Of a DNA stretch of 64,000 nt, positions 1 through 8,718 are shown in pieces. The DNA is from Microbacterium hibisci (GTDB taxonomy: Bacteria; Actinomycetota; Actinomycetes; Actinomycetales; Microbacteriaceae), in contig NZ_JADIJC010000002.1 of NCBI RefSeq assembly GCF_015278255.1, positions 457,601-521,600 on the forward strand, written 5' to 3'. Numbering within the stretch: the stretch's first letter is position 1; every line of letters begins with the position of its first letter. A model generated the notes under the pieces. It did no database searches and was not told where the DNA came from. It saw only the letters and a list, made by a program, of their open reading frames with translations. Made by a program: the position numbers and the translations under genes.

Positions 1-297
1 CCCGGTCGGCGTGTCGACGACCCGCTTGACGAGCGTCGTGTCGACACCGGCCGATCGCAGCGACTGCAGCGCGAGCGTGCCTGCCGCGTCGTCGCCCACG
101 GCGCCCGCCATCTGAACGGTCACCTGCGCGCCGCCGACGACGGCGGCTGCGTACGCCTGATTCGCGCCCTTGCCGCCCGGGAAGAGCTCGATCGAGTCGG
201 TGACCACGGTCTCGCCCGGCAGGGGGTGACGCGCGACACGGGCCACTTCGTCCTGATTGATCGCGCCGAATACCAAGATCGATCGTGGGCTGGGCAT
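1..297 (-). CDS. rbsK: Ribokinase-type PfkB sugar kinase, N-terminal 99 residues (cut by window edge)
   Basis: Ribokinases phosphorylate ribose to ribose 5-phosphate in the cytoplasm. Only the first 99 residues are visible; the part with the catalytic Asp lies beyond the left edge. The seen part starts MPSPRSILVFGAINQDE and carries the first PfkB signature, GGKGANQA, at residues 41-48, the usual place for a ribokinase. The ATG at 297 follows a strong GAGGAG ribosome binding site. The gene diverges from the LacI repressor gene at 428, and two similar palindromes lie in its upstream region, so it is probably repressed by that protein. Sugar specificity cannot be judged from the fragment. Confidence 0.85.
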   Translation of the reverse strand, partial: MPSPRSILVFGAINQDEVARVARHPLPGETVVTDSIELFPGGKGANQAYAAAVVGGAQVTVQMAGAVGDDAAGTLALQSLRSAGVDTTLVKRVVDTPTG

Positions 298-312
298 GAT
301 CCTCCTCGGATG

Positions 313-351
313 TCTATTGGAGTAGATGCTCGTGAAGTCTACTGGAGTAGA
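313..351. promoter_or_regulatory. Two copies of a palindromic operator for the adjacent LacI-type repressor
   Basis: TCTATTGGAGTAGA (313-326) and TCTACTGGAGTAGA (338-351) differ by one base and start 25 bp apart. The second is an inverted repeat (TCTACT/AGTAGA) around a GG centre. They lie 16-54 bp upstream of the ribokinase start and upstream of the likely leaderless lacI-type promoter. LacI-family operators are usually short palindromes of this kind in the divergent promoter region. Assignment to this repressor is inferred from position. Confidence 0.65.
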
Positions 352-427
352 TTGCTCCGCAATGTCTATCACGACCCCGACTTCGCCACAACACCCCGCC
401 GCCGGTGGCGGCACCTATGGTTGTTCC

Positions 428-1423
428 ATGCCCAGAGCCAATCGCACCGACGTCGCGAGACTCGCGGGCGTGAGCACCGCGGTCGTCAGCTACGTCCTCA
501 ACGACGGCCCGCGCCCGGTGGCGGATGCCACCAGGCAGCGAGTCCTGGCGGCGGTCGAGCAGTTGGGCTACCGGCCGAACGCTTCGGCTCGCGCGCTGAA
601 GCTGTCGCGGACCGATGTGCTGGGCCTGATGGTGGATGACATCACCAACCCCTTCTTCTCGGAGATCGCCGCGCACGTTCAGAGATTCGCCCACCAGCAC
701 GGATACGGCGTGATGATCGGCGGCGAGCATCGTGAGGGCGTCGAGCAGACCACCGAGCTGCAGAACATGGTCGCCCGCGAAGTCGATGGCATCGCGATCT
801 TCGGAGCGCGCCGGCAGGAGACCCTGACATCGATCGCTCGGGCCGGCATCAAGGTCGTCTCGATGGACTGGAATCTCACGGCGGCCGAGATCCCCTCCGT
901 CGGCATCGATGACTACGGCGCGACCCGCCAGGGCATCGACCACCTCCTCTGGCACGGTCACGAGGAGGTGGCGTTCATCGCCGGGACGCACGACGTCAGC
1001 CTCAGACGGCGGGCGTGGATCGACGCCATGACGCCGCGCTGCTCCCCGGAACGACTCGAACAGCTTCAGGCGGCGGGGGATTTCACTCGAGAAGGCGGCT
1101 ACGCCGCCGCGAAGCAACTGCTCGAGCGGCCGGATCGACCCACCGCGGTCTTCGTCTCGTCGGACGTGCAGGCATTCGGCGCATTGCGCGCGGTGCAGCA
1201 GTCAGGGCTGCGCGTGCCGCAGGACATCGCGATGGTGTCCCTCGACGGCACCAACGCATCCGCGTTCACGTGCCCCTCGCTGACCGCCATTCAGCTTCCT
1301 CTCGAGACGATCGCGCGCTGCTCGGTTGAGAAGCTGATCAGCGAATCGTCCGGCGATCTGCACCTCACCGTCCCGCACGCGCTCGTCATCCGTGAGAGCT
1401 GCGGCTGTCAGCCCGCATCCTGA
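428..1423 (+). CDS. LacI/GalR-family transcriptional repressor
   Basis: A 331-residue DNA-binding repressor, normal length for LacI/GalR. Residues 5-55 hold the helix-turn-helix and hinge (DVARLAGVSTAVVSYVLN, then LGYRPNASARALK). The rest is the periplasmic-binding-protein-like effector domain, ending in a Cys-Gly-Cys tail. The ATG at 428 is chosen because the HTH begins right after it and a TATGGT -10 box (416-421) stands six bases upstream, which suggests a leaderless mRNA. In-frame starts at 326 and 362 would add a tail unlike the family. Divergence from a ribokinase gene suggests a ribose or related pentose as inducer. It ends 56 bp before a convergent peptidase gene. Confidence 0.92.
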   Translation: MPRANRTDVARLAGVSTAVVSYVLNDGPRPVADATRQRVLAAVEQLGYRPNASARALKLSRTDVLGLMVDDITNPFFSEIAAHVQRFAHQHGYGVMIGGEHREGVEQTTELQNMVAREVDGIAIFGARRQETLTSIARAGIKVVSMDWNLTAAEIPSVGIDDYGATRQGIDHLLWHGHEEVAFIAGTHDVSLRRRAWIDAMTPRCSPERLEQLQAAGDFTREGGYAAAKQLLERPDRPTAVFVSSDVQAFGALRAVQQSGLRVPQDIAMVSLDGTNASAFTCPSLTAIQLPLETIARCSVEKLISESSGDLHLTVPHALVIRESCGCQPAS

Positions 1424-1479
1424 TCCCGTCCCGATCGGCGATCCGGCCTCGGCGGCGGTGCGTTCCCGGCGCAACGCGC

Positions 1480-3690
1480 CTAGGTCCGACCCGACGCGTC
1501 CGGTGCGGGAACGAACTCGCGGGGCGGGTGCTGGTCGAGGAGGCTCCACACGAAGTGGTCCCAGAAGGTCATCTGCGCGTACGGGCTGACGCGGTAGTGG
1601 TTCACGCCGGGCCACACCTTGAAGTCGAACCGCTTGCCGGCGCGGATGAGCGCGTCGGCGAGCGCGTAGGAGTGGTCGATCGTGGCGTTCTCGTCGATCT
1701 CGCCGCACGCGATCAGCAGGTCGCCGGCCAGCCGATCGGCCAGCTGCACGTTGCCCAGACCGACGTATTCGTCGCTGTCGCGGTCGACCCCGGGGCCGAG
1801 GTGCCAGTCCCAACGTCCGAACGGCATCTTCTTCGCGACGTGCACGCCCGCACTGCTCACGCCGGCGCGGTAGAACTCGGGGAACATCAGCAGCATGCGG
1901 GCGGAGTTGTACCCGCCGTAAGAGTGCCCCACGACGCCGACGCGCGTGAGATCCAGTTCAGGATGCCGCGCTCCGAGCTCCGTGACGGCCGTGACGTGAT
2001 CGGCCAGTCCACGGTCGGTGTGGAAGTGTCGGAACGTCCACTGCCGGAAGGAGCGCTCGCGGCCGGGGGTTCCGCGGCCGTCGAGCATGACGGCGGCGAA
2101 GCCGAGGGCGTTGTACGACGGCAGGTACACCTGGCGCGCCGCCAGCTTGCTGGCGCCGAGGTACGCGTGCGGCGCATGCGTCGTCTGGTAGCCGGCGTAG
2201 ACGTCTTCGATGACGGGGATGCGGGACGGGTCCAGCGGATGGCGGGGGAGTGACAGCACGCCCCACAGGTCGGTGACCCCGTCGTCCGCCTTGACGCAGA
2301 ACGCCTGCGGCTCGACGTAGCCGGCGCCGAGAAGGCGGCTGACGTCGGTGCGCTCGAGCTCGAGCACGACACGGCCGCCGTCATCGGCGTCGCGCAGCAG
2401 GATGACGGGAGCATCGCTCACGGTCGATCGGTGGTCGACGAAGTAGCGCCCGCTGGGGCTGATGCTCCGGACCGGAGGCAGCCCCTGCCCGAACACGAGG
2501 TGGAAGAACTGGGGCTCGGGCGCCACGAGCTCGTGGTCGGCGGGCTCCGGCGTCAGCAGGCGCTGCGTGCCGCCGTCGATGCCCGCTCGGTAGACACGGC
2601 GCCAGTACGGGTTGCCGCCGTCTGCCGCGGTCCCGGCGAGGTACGTGACCTCCCGCCGTTCGGCGTCGACGTGCAGGATGTCGCGCACGACGAGGTCGCC
2701 GTCGCTCACGCGGTTGCGGTGCTCGCCCGTCGCGAGGTTGTAGCGGTGCAGGTGCCCCCATCCGTCGTGCTGCGAGAACAGCACCGCCTCGCCGGAGTCG
2801 GGCAGCACCCACACGAGCGGCAGGCTGTAGAGGAACTGGTTCGGCTCGTACAGCGATCCGTCGTCGAGCACGACGGCGTCGCGGCGCTCGCCCGTTCGGG
2901 TGTCGACCTCGACGAGGGCTGCGCGTGTGGCGCCCTGCCGGTGGTGCAGAAGGTAGAGGTGCTCTTCGTCAGAGGACCACGTGACCTCGCTGCTGCCGTT
3001 GACCATGAGCTGCGACACGAGGCCGTCCGTGGCGTCGACGACGACCCACTCGCCCGTGTCGAGGTCGATGATGCGGCATTCGAGCGGCGGTGGCTCGCCT
3101 TCGTCATCCAGCTGGACTCGCCACTCGTGCACCTCGGGGCGAGCTGCGCCCGACGGTGAGATGTTCTCGACCATCCGCTTGATCGGCATCGCGCGCTCGT
3201 CGGCGCGGATCGTGATGACGCGGCGACCGGTGGGCGAGTGGACGGTGCCGATGGGCGGCAGATCGAGGCCCATCCGGCGGAACGGCACGACCATGTTGTT
3301 GTCGGCCGAGATCGCACCCCACGCATAGTCGACCTCGCCGTCGAACGTCAGCCGCGTCTCGGCGTCGCCGTCGACGAGCCAGAGATCGTGATCCCGGCGC
3401 CGCAGCCCTCTGCCGTCAGGACCGGGAAGGATGCCGGGCCGCACGTCGGTGGGCACGTCGGCGATGCCCAGTTCGGCGCGCGTCGCCGCGACCGTGCGCG
3501 TCGCGGCGCCCGGGTCGACGCGGACGAACTCCTCGCCCTCGTCGGTCTCGCGGCGGTACCAGAACACGTCGTCCTCGCCCGTCCAGAACGGAGAGATGCG
3601 GCGATTGCGCATGAGCCCCGCGAGCTTCTCGGGGGCCAGCGCTGCCGCCTCGCGGTACCGCTCCAGCATCGTCGGCGTCTCACCGTTCAC
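1480..3690 (-). CDS. S9 family serine peptidase, DPP-IV-like (prolyl oligopeptidase fold)
   Basis: A 736-residue peptidase with an N-terminal beta-propeller region (about residues 60-480) and a C-terminal alpha/beta hydrolase domain. The nucleophile is Ser590 in GHSYGG. Asp666 in GEIDEN and His698 in VNHYRV complete a plausible triad. The S9B/DPP-IV group removes dipeptides, often X-Pro, from peptide N-termini. No signal peptide is seen, so it probably acts in the cytoplasm. The GTG start overlaps the stop of the upstream DUF885 gene by four bases (GTGA), so the two are co-translated; an ATG at 3669 is the alternative. It is the last gene of the leftward peptidase cluster. Substrate is inferred from family only. 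Confidence 0.88.
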   Translation of the reverse strand: MNGETPTMLERYREAAALAPEKLAGLMRNRRISPFWTGEDDVFWYRRETDEGEEFVRVDPGAATRTVAATRAELGIADVPTDVRPGILPGPDGRGLRRRDHDLWLVDGDAETRLTFDGEVDYAWGAISADNNMVVPFRRMGLDLPPIGTVHSPTGRRVITIRADERAMPIKRMVENISPSGAARPEVHEWRVQLDDEGEPPPLECRIIDLDTGEWVVVDATDGLVSQLMVNGSSEVTWSSDEEHLYLLHHRQGATRAALVEVDTRTGERRDAVVLDDGSLYEPNQFLYSLPLVWVLPDSGEAVLFSQHDGWGHLHRYNLATGEHRNRVSDGDLVVRDILHVDAERREVTYLAGTAADGGNPYWRRVYRAGIDGGTQRLLTPEPADHELVAPEPQFFHLVFGQGLPPVRSISPSGRYFVDHRSTVSDAPVILLRDADDGGRVVLELERTDVSRLLGAGYVEPQAFCVKADDGVTDLWGVLSLPRHPLDPSRIPVIEDVYAGYQTTHAPHAYLGASKLAARQVYLPSYNALGFAAVMLDGRGTPGRERSFRQWTFRHFHTDRGLADHVTAVTELGARHPELDLTRVGVVGHSYGGYNSARMLLMFPEFYRAGVSSAGVHVAKKMPFGRWDWHLGPGVDRDSDEYVGLGNVQLADRLAGDLLIACGEIDENATIDHSYALADALIRAGKRFDFKVWPGVNHYRVSPYAQMTFWDHFVWSLLDQHPPREFVPAPDASGRT

Positions 3691-5405
3691 GCGAGCTCCC
3701 GCCTTACGAGGTCGGCGACGACGGGCAGCGGCAGCCCCGCCGCGCGAAGGACGGCGTCGTGGAAGTCAGCCACGTCGAATCGCTCCCCGATGTCGGCGCG
3801 AAGGCCTTCGCGGAGTTCGTGGAGGAAGTCGTCGCCGAGTTTGTAGGCGAGGGCCTGACCGGGGATGTCGCAGGAATACCGCAGCGTCTCGGTGTCGATC
3901 TCGGTCGGCCCCATGAACGCGTGCTCGCGCATGTAGTCTCGCGCGCGCTCGAGCGTCCAGCCGAACGCGTTCATGCCGGTGTCCACGACGAGGCGCGACG
4001 TGAGGAACGCCTCCATCACGAGGCGTCCGAACCGCTCCTGCGGCTCGCGGTACATGCCCACCTCGCCCGCGAAGCGCGCGGCGTACTCGGCCCAGCCCTC
4101 GGTGTACGCCGTCGCGGCGGCGAACTGGCGGAGCGGGTGGGCGTGCTCCGTCTCGTGCTGCAGCGAGAGGTGCAGGTGGTGGCCGGGCACGAGCTCGTGG
4201 TAGTTCAGCGCGGCGATCATCGGCAACGCGGTCTGGGAGAGATTGACGCCGTTGAAGAAGTACAGCCCGAGGTCGCGGTCGGGTTGAGGCGGCGAGTAGT
4301 AGCCGAACGTCATCGCCCCCGAGATCTCCGCCGGCAGCGGGGCGACGTCGTACGGAGCGCGGGGCAGCACGCCGAAGGAGGACGCGGCGACGGGCGCGAA
4401 CCGGTCGATGTAGCGCCGGAAATGCGCGGCGATCTCATCGTCGGTCGACGCACGCCACGCCGGGTCGTCGGCGAGTGACGCGAGGTACTCCGCGGGAGTC
4501 CCCTCGAACCCCGCGTCGGCGAGGAGCGCGCGCATCTCGCCCTCGATGCGCGCCATCCGCGCGTGCCCGCGGTCGTGGACCTCCTGCGGCGTGAGGTCGA
4601 GAGTGGTGTGCAGAGCGACGAGGCGCTCGTAGATCTCGGCACCGCCCGGATAGCTGCCGAGGCCGACCGCGTCGGGTGCGTTCGCGATGTAGTCCGCGCT
4701 GTCGAGCAGCTCGAGCAGCGCGTCGTAAGCGGGCTCGACCTCGGCGGTGATCCGCGCGTCGATGCGGCGCAGCGCGTCCGTCGGCACGGTGTCGGCCGCG
4801 CGCGACGCCACGTGCAGCGCGTCGAGTCCGACCTGCCGGAGGCCGGTCACGAGCGGCACGGCGCCCTCGAGCTGACGAGCCGGCATGAAGATGCCCCGCT
4901 CCGCCTGCCCCCGCGTGCGATCGCCGAGCTGGCGGACGAGGCGAGCGTACTCGTCGATCACGGCGAGGTGGGCCGCGGCATCCGTCTCATCTGTCAGCTC
5001 CACCGCAGCCAGCGCCTCGTGCACGATGTTCAGCACGAAGGCGCCCGAGTACGCGGAGGGCGCGAACATGCTGAAGAATCCTTCGCCGAGCGGGTCGAAC
5101 GCGAGCCAGTACCACTCCTCCTCCCGCGCCCAGCCCGACGCAAGGGTGCGAGCGGCCGCGAGTGTCGCCACCACGTCCGTCGGCAGCACCGACGTGTCGA
5201 GCGCGTCGATGCGCGCGAGGATCTCCTTGCCGTCGCGCGTCCGTCGTGCCACGGCCTCGAGTCCGATGTCGGGCATCTGCTCGAGCACGCGGCCGAGATG
5301 GCGCGCGACGACGGGCGTCGCCGAGATGATGCTCCATGCGGCGTCGACGACCGAGCGGGCCTCGATCTCGACCGGGTCGAGGGTGTCCGTGCGGCGTTGC
5401 TCCAT
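3687..5405 (-). CDS. DUF885 family protein, probable metallopeptidase
   Basis: A 572-residue protein of the DUF885 family. The family's HExxPGHH-like motif appears as YHELVPGHHLH, followed by EGWAEYAARF, both typical of DUF885 and resembling zinc-metallopeptidase active sites. I see no signal peptide. The ATG at 5405 is preferred over the GTG at 5414 because a TAGCGT box (5413-5418) lies seven bases upstream of the ATG and would overlap the GTG, so the gene may have its own leaderless promoter inside the cluster. Its end overlaps the next S9 peptidase start by four bases. A role in peptide or acyl-amino-acid hydrolysis fits the neighbours, but the family has few characterised members. Confidence 0.85.
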   Translation of the reverse strand: MEQRRTDTLDPVEIEARSVVDAAWSIISATPVVARHLGRVLEQMPDIGLEAVARRTRDGKEILARIDALDTSVLPTDVVATLAAARTLASGWAREEEWYWLAFDPLGEGFFSMFAPSAYSGAFVLNIVHEALAAVELTDETDAAAHLAVIDEYARLVRQLGDRTRGQAERGIFMPARQLEGAVPLVTGLRQVGLDALHVASRAADTVPTDALRRIDARITAEVEPAYDALLELLDSADYIANAPDAVGLGSYPGGAEIYERLVALHTTLDLTPQEVHDRGHARMARIEGEMRALLADAGFEGTPAEYLASLADDPAWRASTDDEIAAHFRRYIDRFAPVAASSFGVLPRAPYDVAPLPAEISGAMTFGYYSPPQPDRDLGLYFFNGVNLSQTALPMIAALNYHELVPGHHLHLSLQHETEHAHPLRQFAAATAYTEGWAEYAARFAGEVGMYREPQERFGRLVMEAFLTSRLVVDTGMNAFGWTLERARDYMREHAFMGPTEIDTETLRYSCDIPGQALAYKLGDDFLHELREGLRADIGERFDVADFHDAVLRAAGLPLPVVADLVRRELA

Positions 5406-5492
5406 GTCCACCACGCTAGGAGAGGGTGGGCGTGCGGTCTTCGACGAACGGTCGCAGAGCGGGGGCGGGGATTTCGGCAGCTGTAGAAACCG

Positions 5493-6704
5493 TCAGTCCT
5501 CGTGGATCCCGGTCAACCGGGCGATGCGCAGACCGAGGTGCGCGATGAGCCGGTCGTCGCCGTCCGAGAGATCGAGACCTGTGAGCTCCTGGATGCGGCG
5601 CAGCCGGTAATAGAGGCTGGTCCGGTGCGCGAACAGCCGCTCCGACGCGGTTTTCACGTCGCCGGCGCTGTCGAGGAAGACCTCGAGTGTGTGGACGAGC
5701 GAGTCGGTGCGGGCACCCTGCGACATGAGCGAGAGGAGGCCGGGGTGCACCATGGCGCGCAGCGCGTCGTCGGGCACCTGATCGAGGAGCTCGTACACCC
5801 CGAGAGCCTCGACACCCGTGACCTCTTCGACGGTCGGCACGCGCCCCGCGATCCGGGCGGCGCGCGCCGCTTCGTCCGCGCCCCGACGCGCCTGGGCGAG
5901 ATCGCTGCGGGATCGGCTGATGCCCACCCGGCAGTGCGGTGCGTCCGTCTTCGCCAGCACCGCCTCTCGCAGTGAGCGGCCGACGGCGAGGAGCTGCTCG
6001 CGCGCGCCCGATGCCAGAGGCTCTGCGACGATCAGCACGGCGTGGTCGCGCCGTTGCAGCGACAGGACGCCTCGCGACCCGCGACGACTCCGCACGGCGG
6101 CGACGGCCTCCGAGATCGCGAGGGCGTCATCGTCCGTGGTCCGCTCGCCGGGTCGCTCGACGTCCACGACGACGACGCAGTACGTGCTCGCGGTGAAGAG
6201 GCCGTCCTCGCGGATCGCCGTGGCGGCGTCCGCACGTGCGCTGTCGTCGCCGCCCAGCAGCCGCTCCACCAGATCCTGCTCCCGAGCGCGGGCGGTTGCG
6301 GAGCGCAGGTGCTCGCGGTGCAGGATGACGGCGGCTTCGGCCGCCGACCGGGTCGCGGCATCCGTGTTCTCCTCGTCGACGTCGCCCTCGGGGCCCAGCA
6401 GCCAGAGGAACCCCATGAGGGCGCCATGGTGGCGGATCGGAAAGCCGATGCGCACGTCGTCGAGTCCGAGCTCGGGACGCGGCGTCACGACATAGCGCTC
6501 ACCCGCCGCGTCGGCGCACGCGTAGACGTGGTCCACCACCTCCTTGGAGACGGCCCGACGGAGGATCGACTCCGCCCGCGCCGCGTCGACCTGGCCGCGA
6601 TGCGGACTGTGGGCGAGCAGATGCAGTCGCGCGTCGTCGATCGCGACCGAGCGGTCGAGCCGGTCCGCGAGGCCCTCGACGAGCTCCTGCAGGTTGGCCG
6701 CCAT
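5493..6704 (-). CDS. PucR/CdaR-type transcriptional regulator
   Basis: A 403-residue regulator. The first 130 residues resemble a ligand-sensing N-terminal domain, the middle a CdaR GGDEF-like domain, and the C-terminus a PucR helix-turn-helix (HTH_30) with TASERLFAHRTSLYYRLRRI and the usual ending on helix-rich GLRIARL. Such proteins activate catabolic genes in response to a substrate. The ATG at 6704 has a TAGGAT box (6711-6716) six bases upstream and no Shine-Dalgarno sequence, so it probably has its own promoter within the peptidase cluster. It is a likely second, pathway-specific regulator beside the GbsR-type protein at the head of the cluster. The effector is unknown. Confidence 0.88.
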   Translation of the reverse strand: MAANLQELVEGLADRLDRSVAIDDARLHLLAHSPHRGQVDAARAESILRRAVSKEVVDHVYACADAAGERYVVTPRPELGLDDVRIGFPIRHHGALMGFLWLLGPEGDVDEENTDAATRSAAEAAVILHREHLRSATARAREQDLVERLLGGDDSARADAATAIREDGLFTASTYCVVVVDVERPGERTTDDDALAISEAVAAVRSRRGSRGVLSLQRRDHAVLIVAEPLASGAREQLLAVGRSLREAVLAKTDAPHCRVGISRSRSDLAQARRGADEAARAARIAGRVPTVEEVTGVEALGVYELLDQVPDDALRAMVHPGLLSLMSQGARTDSLVHTLEVFLDSAGDVKTASERLFAHRTSLYYRLRRIQELTGLDLSDGDDRLIAHLGLRIARLTGIHED

Positions 6705-6742
6705 TGCGCGATCCTATCGCCGCGGCATCCGCGCCCCGGCGG

Positions 6743-8707
6743 TCACGCGGGCATGTGCCGCTCGAACCACAGCAGCACGCGAGTGAGGAAGTCGGGCATC
6801 ACCGAGAAGCTGCGCACGCCGTGGCCCTCTTCGGGATAGATCACGAGGCGGGACTCGACGCCGTGTGACACGAGCGCCTGATGGAACTCCCGCGCCTGCT
6901 CCGGCGGCGTGCACCGGTCTCGCGCGCCCGCGACGTTCATACACGGCGTGCGCACCTTGCTCGCATGGAGGACGGGGCTGCGCGAGTGCACGGCCGATCC
7001 CGGCACCTCGGGATCGGCGCGGAGGAAGGCCTGCCCCCAGCCGGCGACGTTGCTCGTGAACGACTGGCTGTACCAGTCCGTGACGGGCGAGATGGGCACG
7101 GCCGCGGCGAACCGCGAGTCCTGCGTCACGAGCCACGACGACATGAAGCCGCCGTAGCTGCCGCCGATGAGCCCGATCCGCGCCGGGTCGACCAGTCCGC
7201 GAGCGACGAGAGCGTCGACGCCCGAGAGATGGTCGAGCGTGTCCTCGCCACCCATGTCGCCGACGACCCGGCCGGCGTACTCCTGCCCACGTCCGCCGCT
7301 GCCGCGGGGGTTGGGGCTCAGGACCGCGTAGCCGCGCGAGACCAGCAGGGGCACCCACGGGTAGTTCATCGACCACGACTCCTGGAAGGCCCAGACAGGT
7401 CCGCCATGGATGCTGACGACGAGCGGATGCGGACCATCTGCATCGGGCAGCGCGAGCACCCCTTCGATCTCCGTGCCGTCGGGTGCGTCCCAGGAGACGG
7501 CGACGGCCCGGCCGCACACCTCCAGCATGCGGTCCGTTCCGGGGTGGCGCACGGATGCGAGCACCTCGGCCCCATCCGGGCCGATCCTGACGAGCTGGTG
7601 CGGCACCCGATAGGCGTCCTCGACGACGAGCGCATCGCCGGAGGCCGTATACGCGGCATCCGGGTATCGATAGCCCCACGAGCGCGGTGCGCTGTGGCGC
7701 TCCTCCACGAGACCGGATGTCGCGTCGAAGACCCCGAGCACGGACTCGAGGCCGCGCTGACCGACGAATCCCAGCCTGCGGTCGGCGAACCATCGCGCCG
7801 ACGTGACGTCGGTGCCGAGAGTGTCGAGGCGCAACGGATCGCCCGTGCTCCGGTCGATGACGAGCAGGTCGCCCGCGACGATCTGCCGGTCGCTGCACAC
7901 GGCCTCCACGATGCTCACGAACCGTCCGTCCGGCGACGCGGAGGGCAGCGCCAGTTGGACCTCGCTTCGCAGGAGCGTCCTGGCCGTGCCCGCTTCGGGG
8001 TCCAGGAGCGACACCGCCGCGGCGTACCAGGAGTCCTCGTCGGGGGCCGTGCTCGTGACGGCGACGATGCGATCGCTGCCGCACCAGCTCGCCTCCCAGC
8101 AGTTGACGCCCTCGGGTGAGACCCGTGCGACCGTTCCGGCCTCGACGTCGTATACCCACACCGTCCGCCAGCCGTGGTCGGGTACACCGGTCTCGACGAG
8201 CGGATGCCACGACGGCAGGTCGTCCGCGGGGGTCGAGTGCGTGCCGGAACCCTGGCCGCCGGCGAGGTCGGCGCCGTGACCCGCGACGCCCAGCAGCACC
8301 CGACCGCCGTCGGGCGACCATTGGAGGTACTCGACCGTGCCGTCGACCTCCGCGCCGGCGGCGGCATCGGTGCCGTCCGCGGCGGCGAGGTGCAGCTGGA
8401 ACACGCCCGTGTCGTCGGGATCGGCGAGGAACGCGACGCGCTGCCCGTCAGGGGAGAAGCGGCCGCAGCGGGATGCGCCCGGCATGCCGACCGCGGGCGC
8501 GAGCTCGCCCGCCGTGGCCGTGAACAGACGAGACTGCGGCACACCCTCGAGCGCGTCGATCACGGAGGCCGTGACCAGCACCCGCGCGCCATCGGGTGCG
8601 ATCTCGGGCTCCGACAGCGCGTGCGGCCGACCGAACGCGGGAGCGTGCCACTGCCGAAGCGTCTCTTCGACGGCACGGTATTCGTCGAGGTGCCTGATGT
8701 CGTGCAT
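6743..8707 (-). CDS. S9 family peptidase, acylaminoacyl-peptidase-like
   Basis: A 654-residue prolyl-oligopeptidase-fold enzyme: a beta-propeller of WD40-like repeats (about 40-390), then a hydrolase domain with VVSIHGGP forming the oxyanion region, the nucleophile Ser517 in GGSYGG, the Asp in AGARDRCTPPEQ and His in EGHGVR. This arrangement is typical of S9C acylaminoacyl peptidases and relatives, which release N-terminal (acylated) residues from short peptides. ATG at 8707 follows GAGGAG at normal spacing, 11 bp after the oxidase stop. It is the second of three different S9 enzymes in one cluster, which suggests a substrate that needs several specificities to be degraded. Confidence 0.88.
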   Translation of the reverse strand: MHDIRHLDEYRAVEETLRQWHAPAFGRPHALSEPEIAPDGARVLVTASVIDALEGVPQSRLFTATAGELAPAVGMPGASRCGRFSPDGQRVAFLADPDDTGVFQLHLAAADGTDAAAGAEVDGTVEYLQWSPDGGRVLLGVAGHGADLAGGQGSGTHSTPADDLPSWHPLVETGVPDHGWRTVWVYDVEAGTVARVSPEGVNCWEASWCGSDRIVAVTSTAPDEDSWYAAAVSLLDPEAGTARTLLRSEVQLALPSASPDGRFVSIVEAVCSDRQIVAGDLLVIDRSTGDPLRLDTLGTDVTSARWFADRRLGFVGQRGLESVLGVFDATSGLVEERHSAPRSWGYRYPDAAYTASGDALVVEDAYRVPHQLVRIGPDGAEVLASVRHPGTDRMLEVCGRAVAVSWDAPDGTEIEGVLALPDADGPHPLVVSIHGGPVWAFQESWSMNYPWVPLLVSRGYAVLSPNPRGSGGRGQEYAGRVVGDMGGEDTLDHLSGVDALVARGLVDPARIGLIGGSYGGFMSSWLVTQDSRFAAAVPISPVTDWYSQSFTSNVAGWGQAFLRADPEVPGSAVHSRSPVLHASKVRTPCMNVAGARDRCTPPEQAREFHQALVSHGVESRLVIYPEEGHGVRSFSVMPDFLTRVLLWFERHMPA

Positions 8708-8718
8708 TCCGCTGCTCC

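Noticed and set aside
5406..5414. GTG start for the DUF885 gene
   Set aside because: It overlaps the likely -10 box, and ATG 5405 is correctly spaced from that box.
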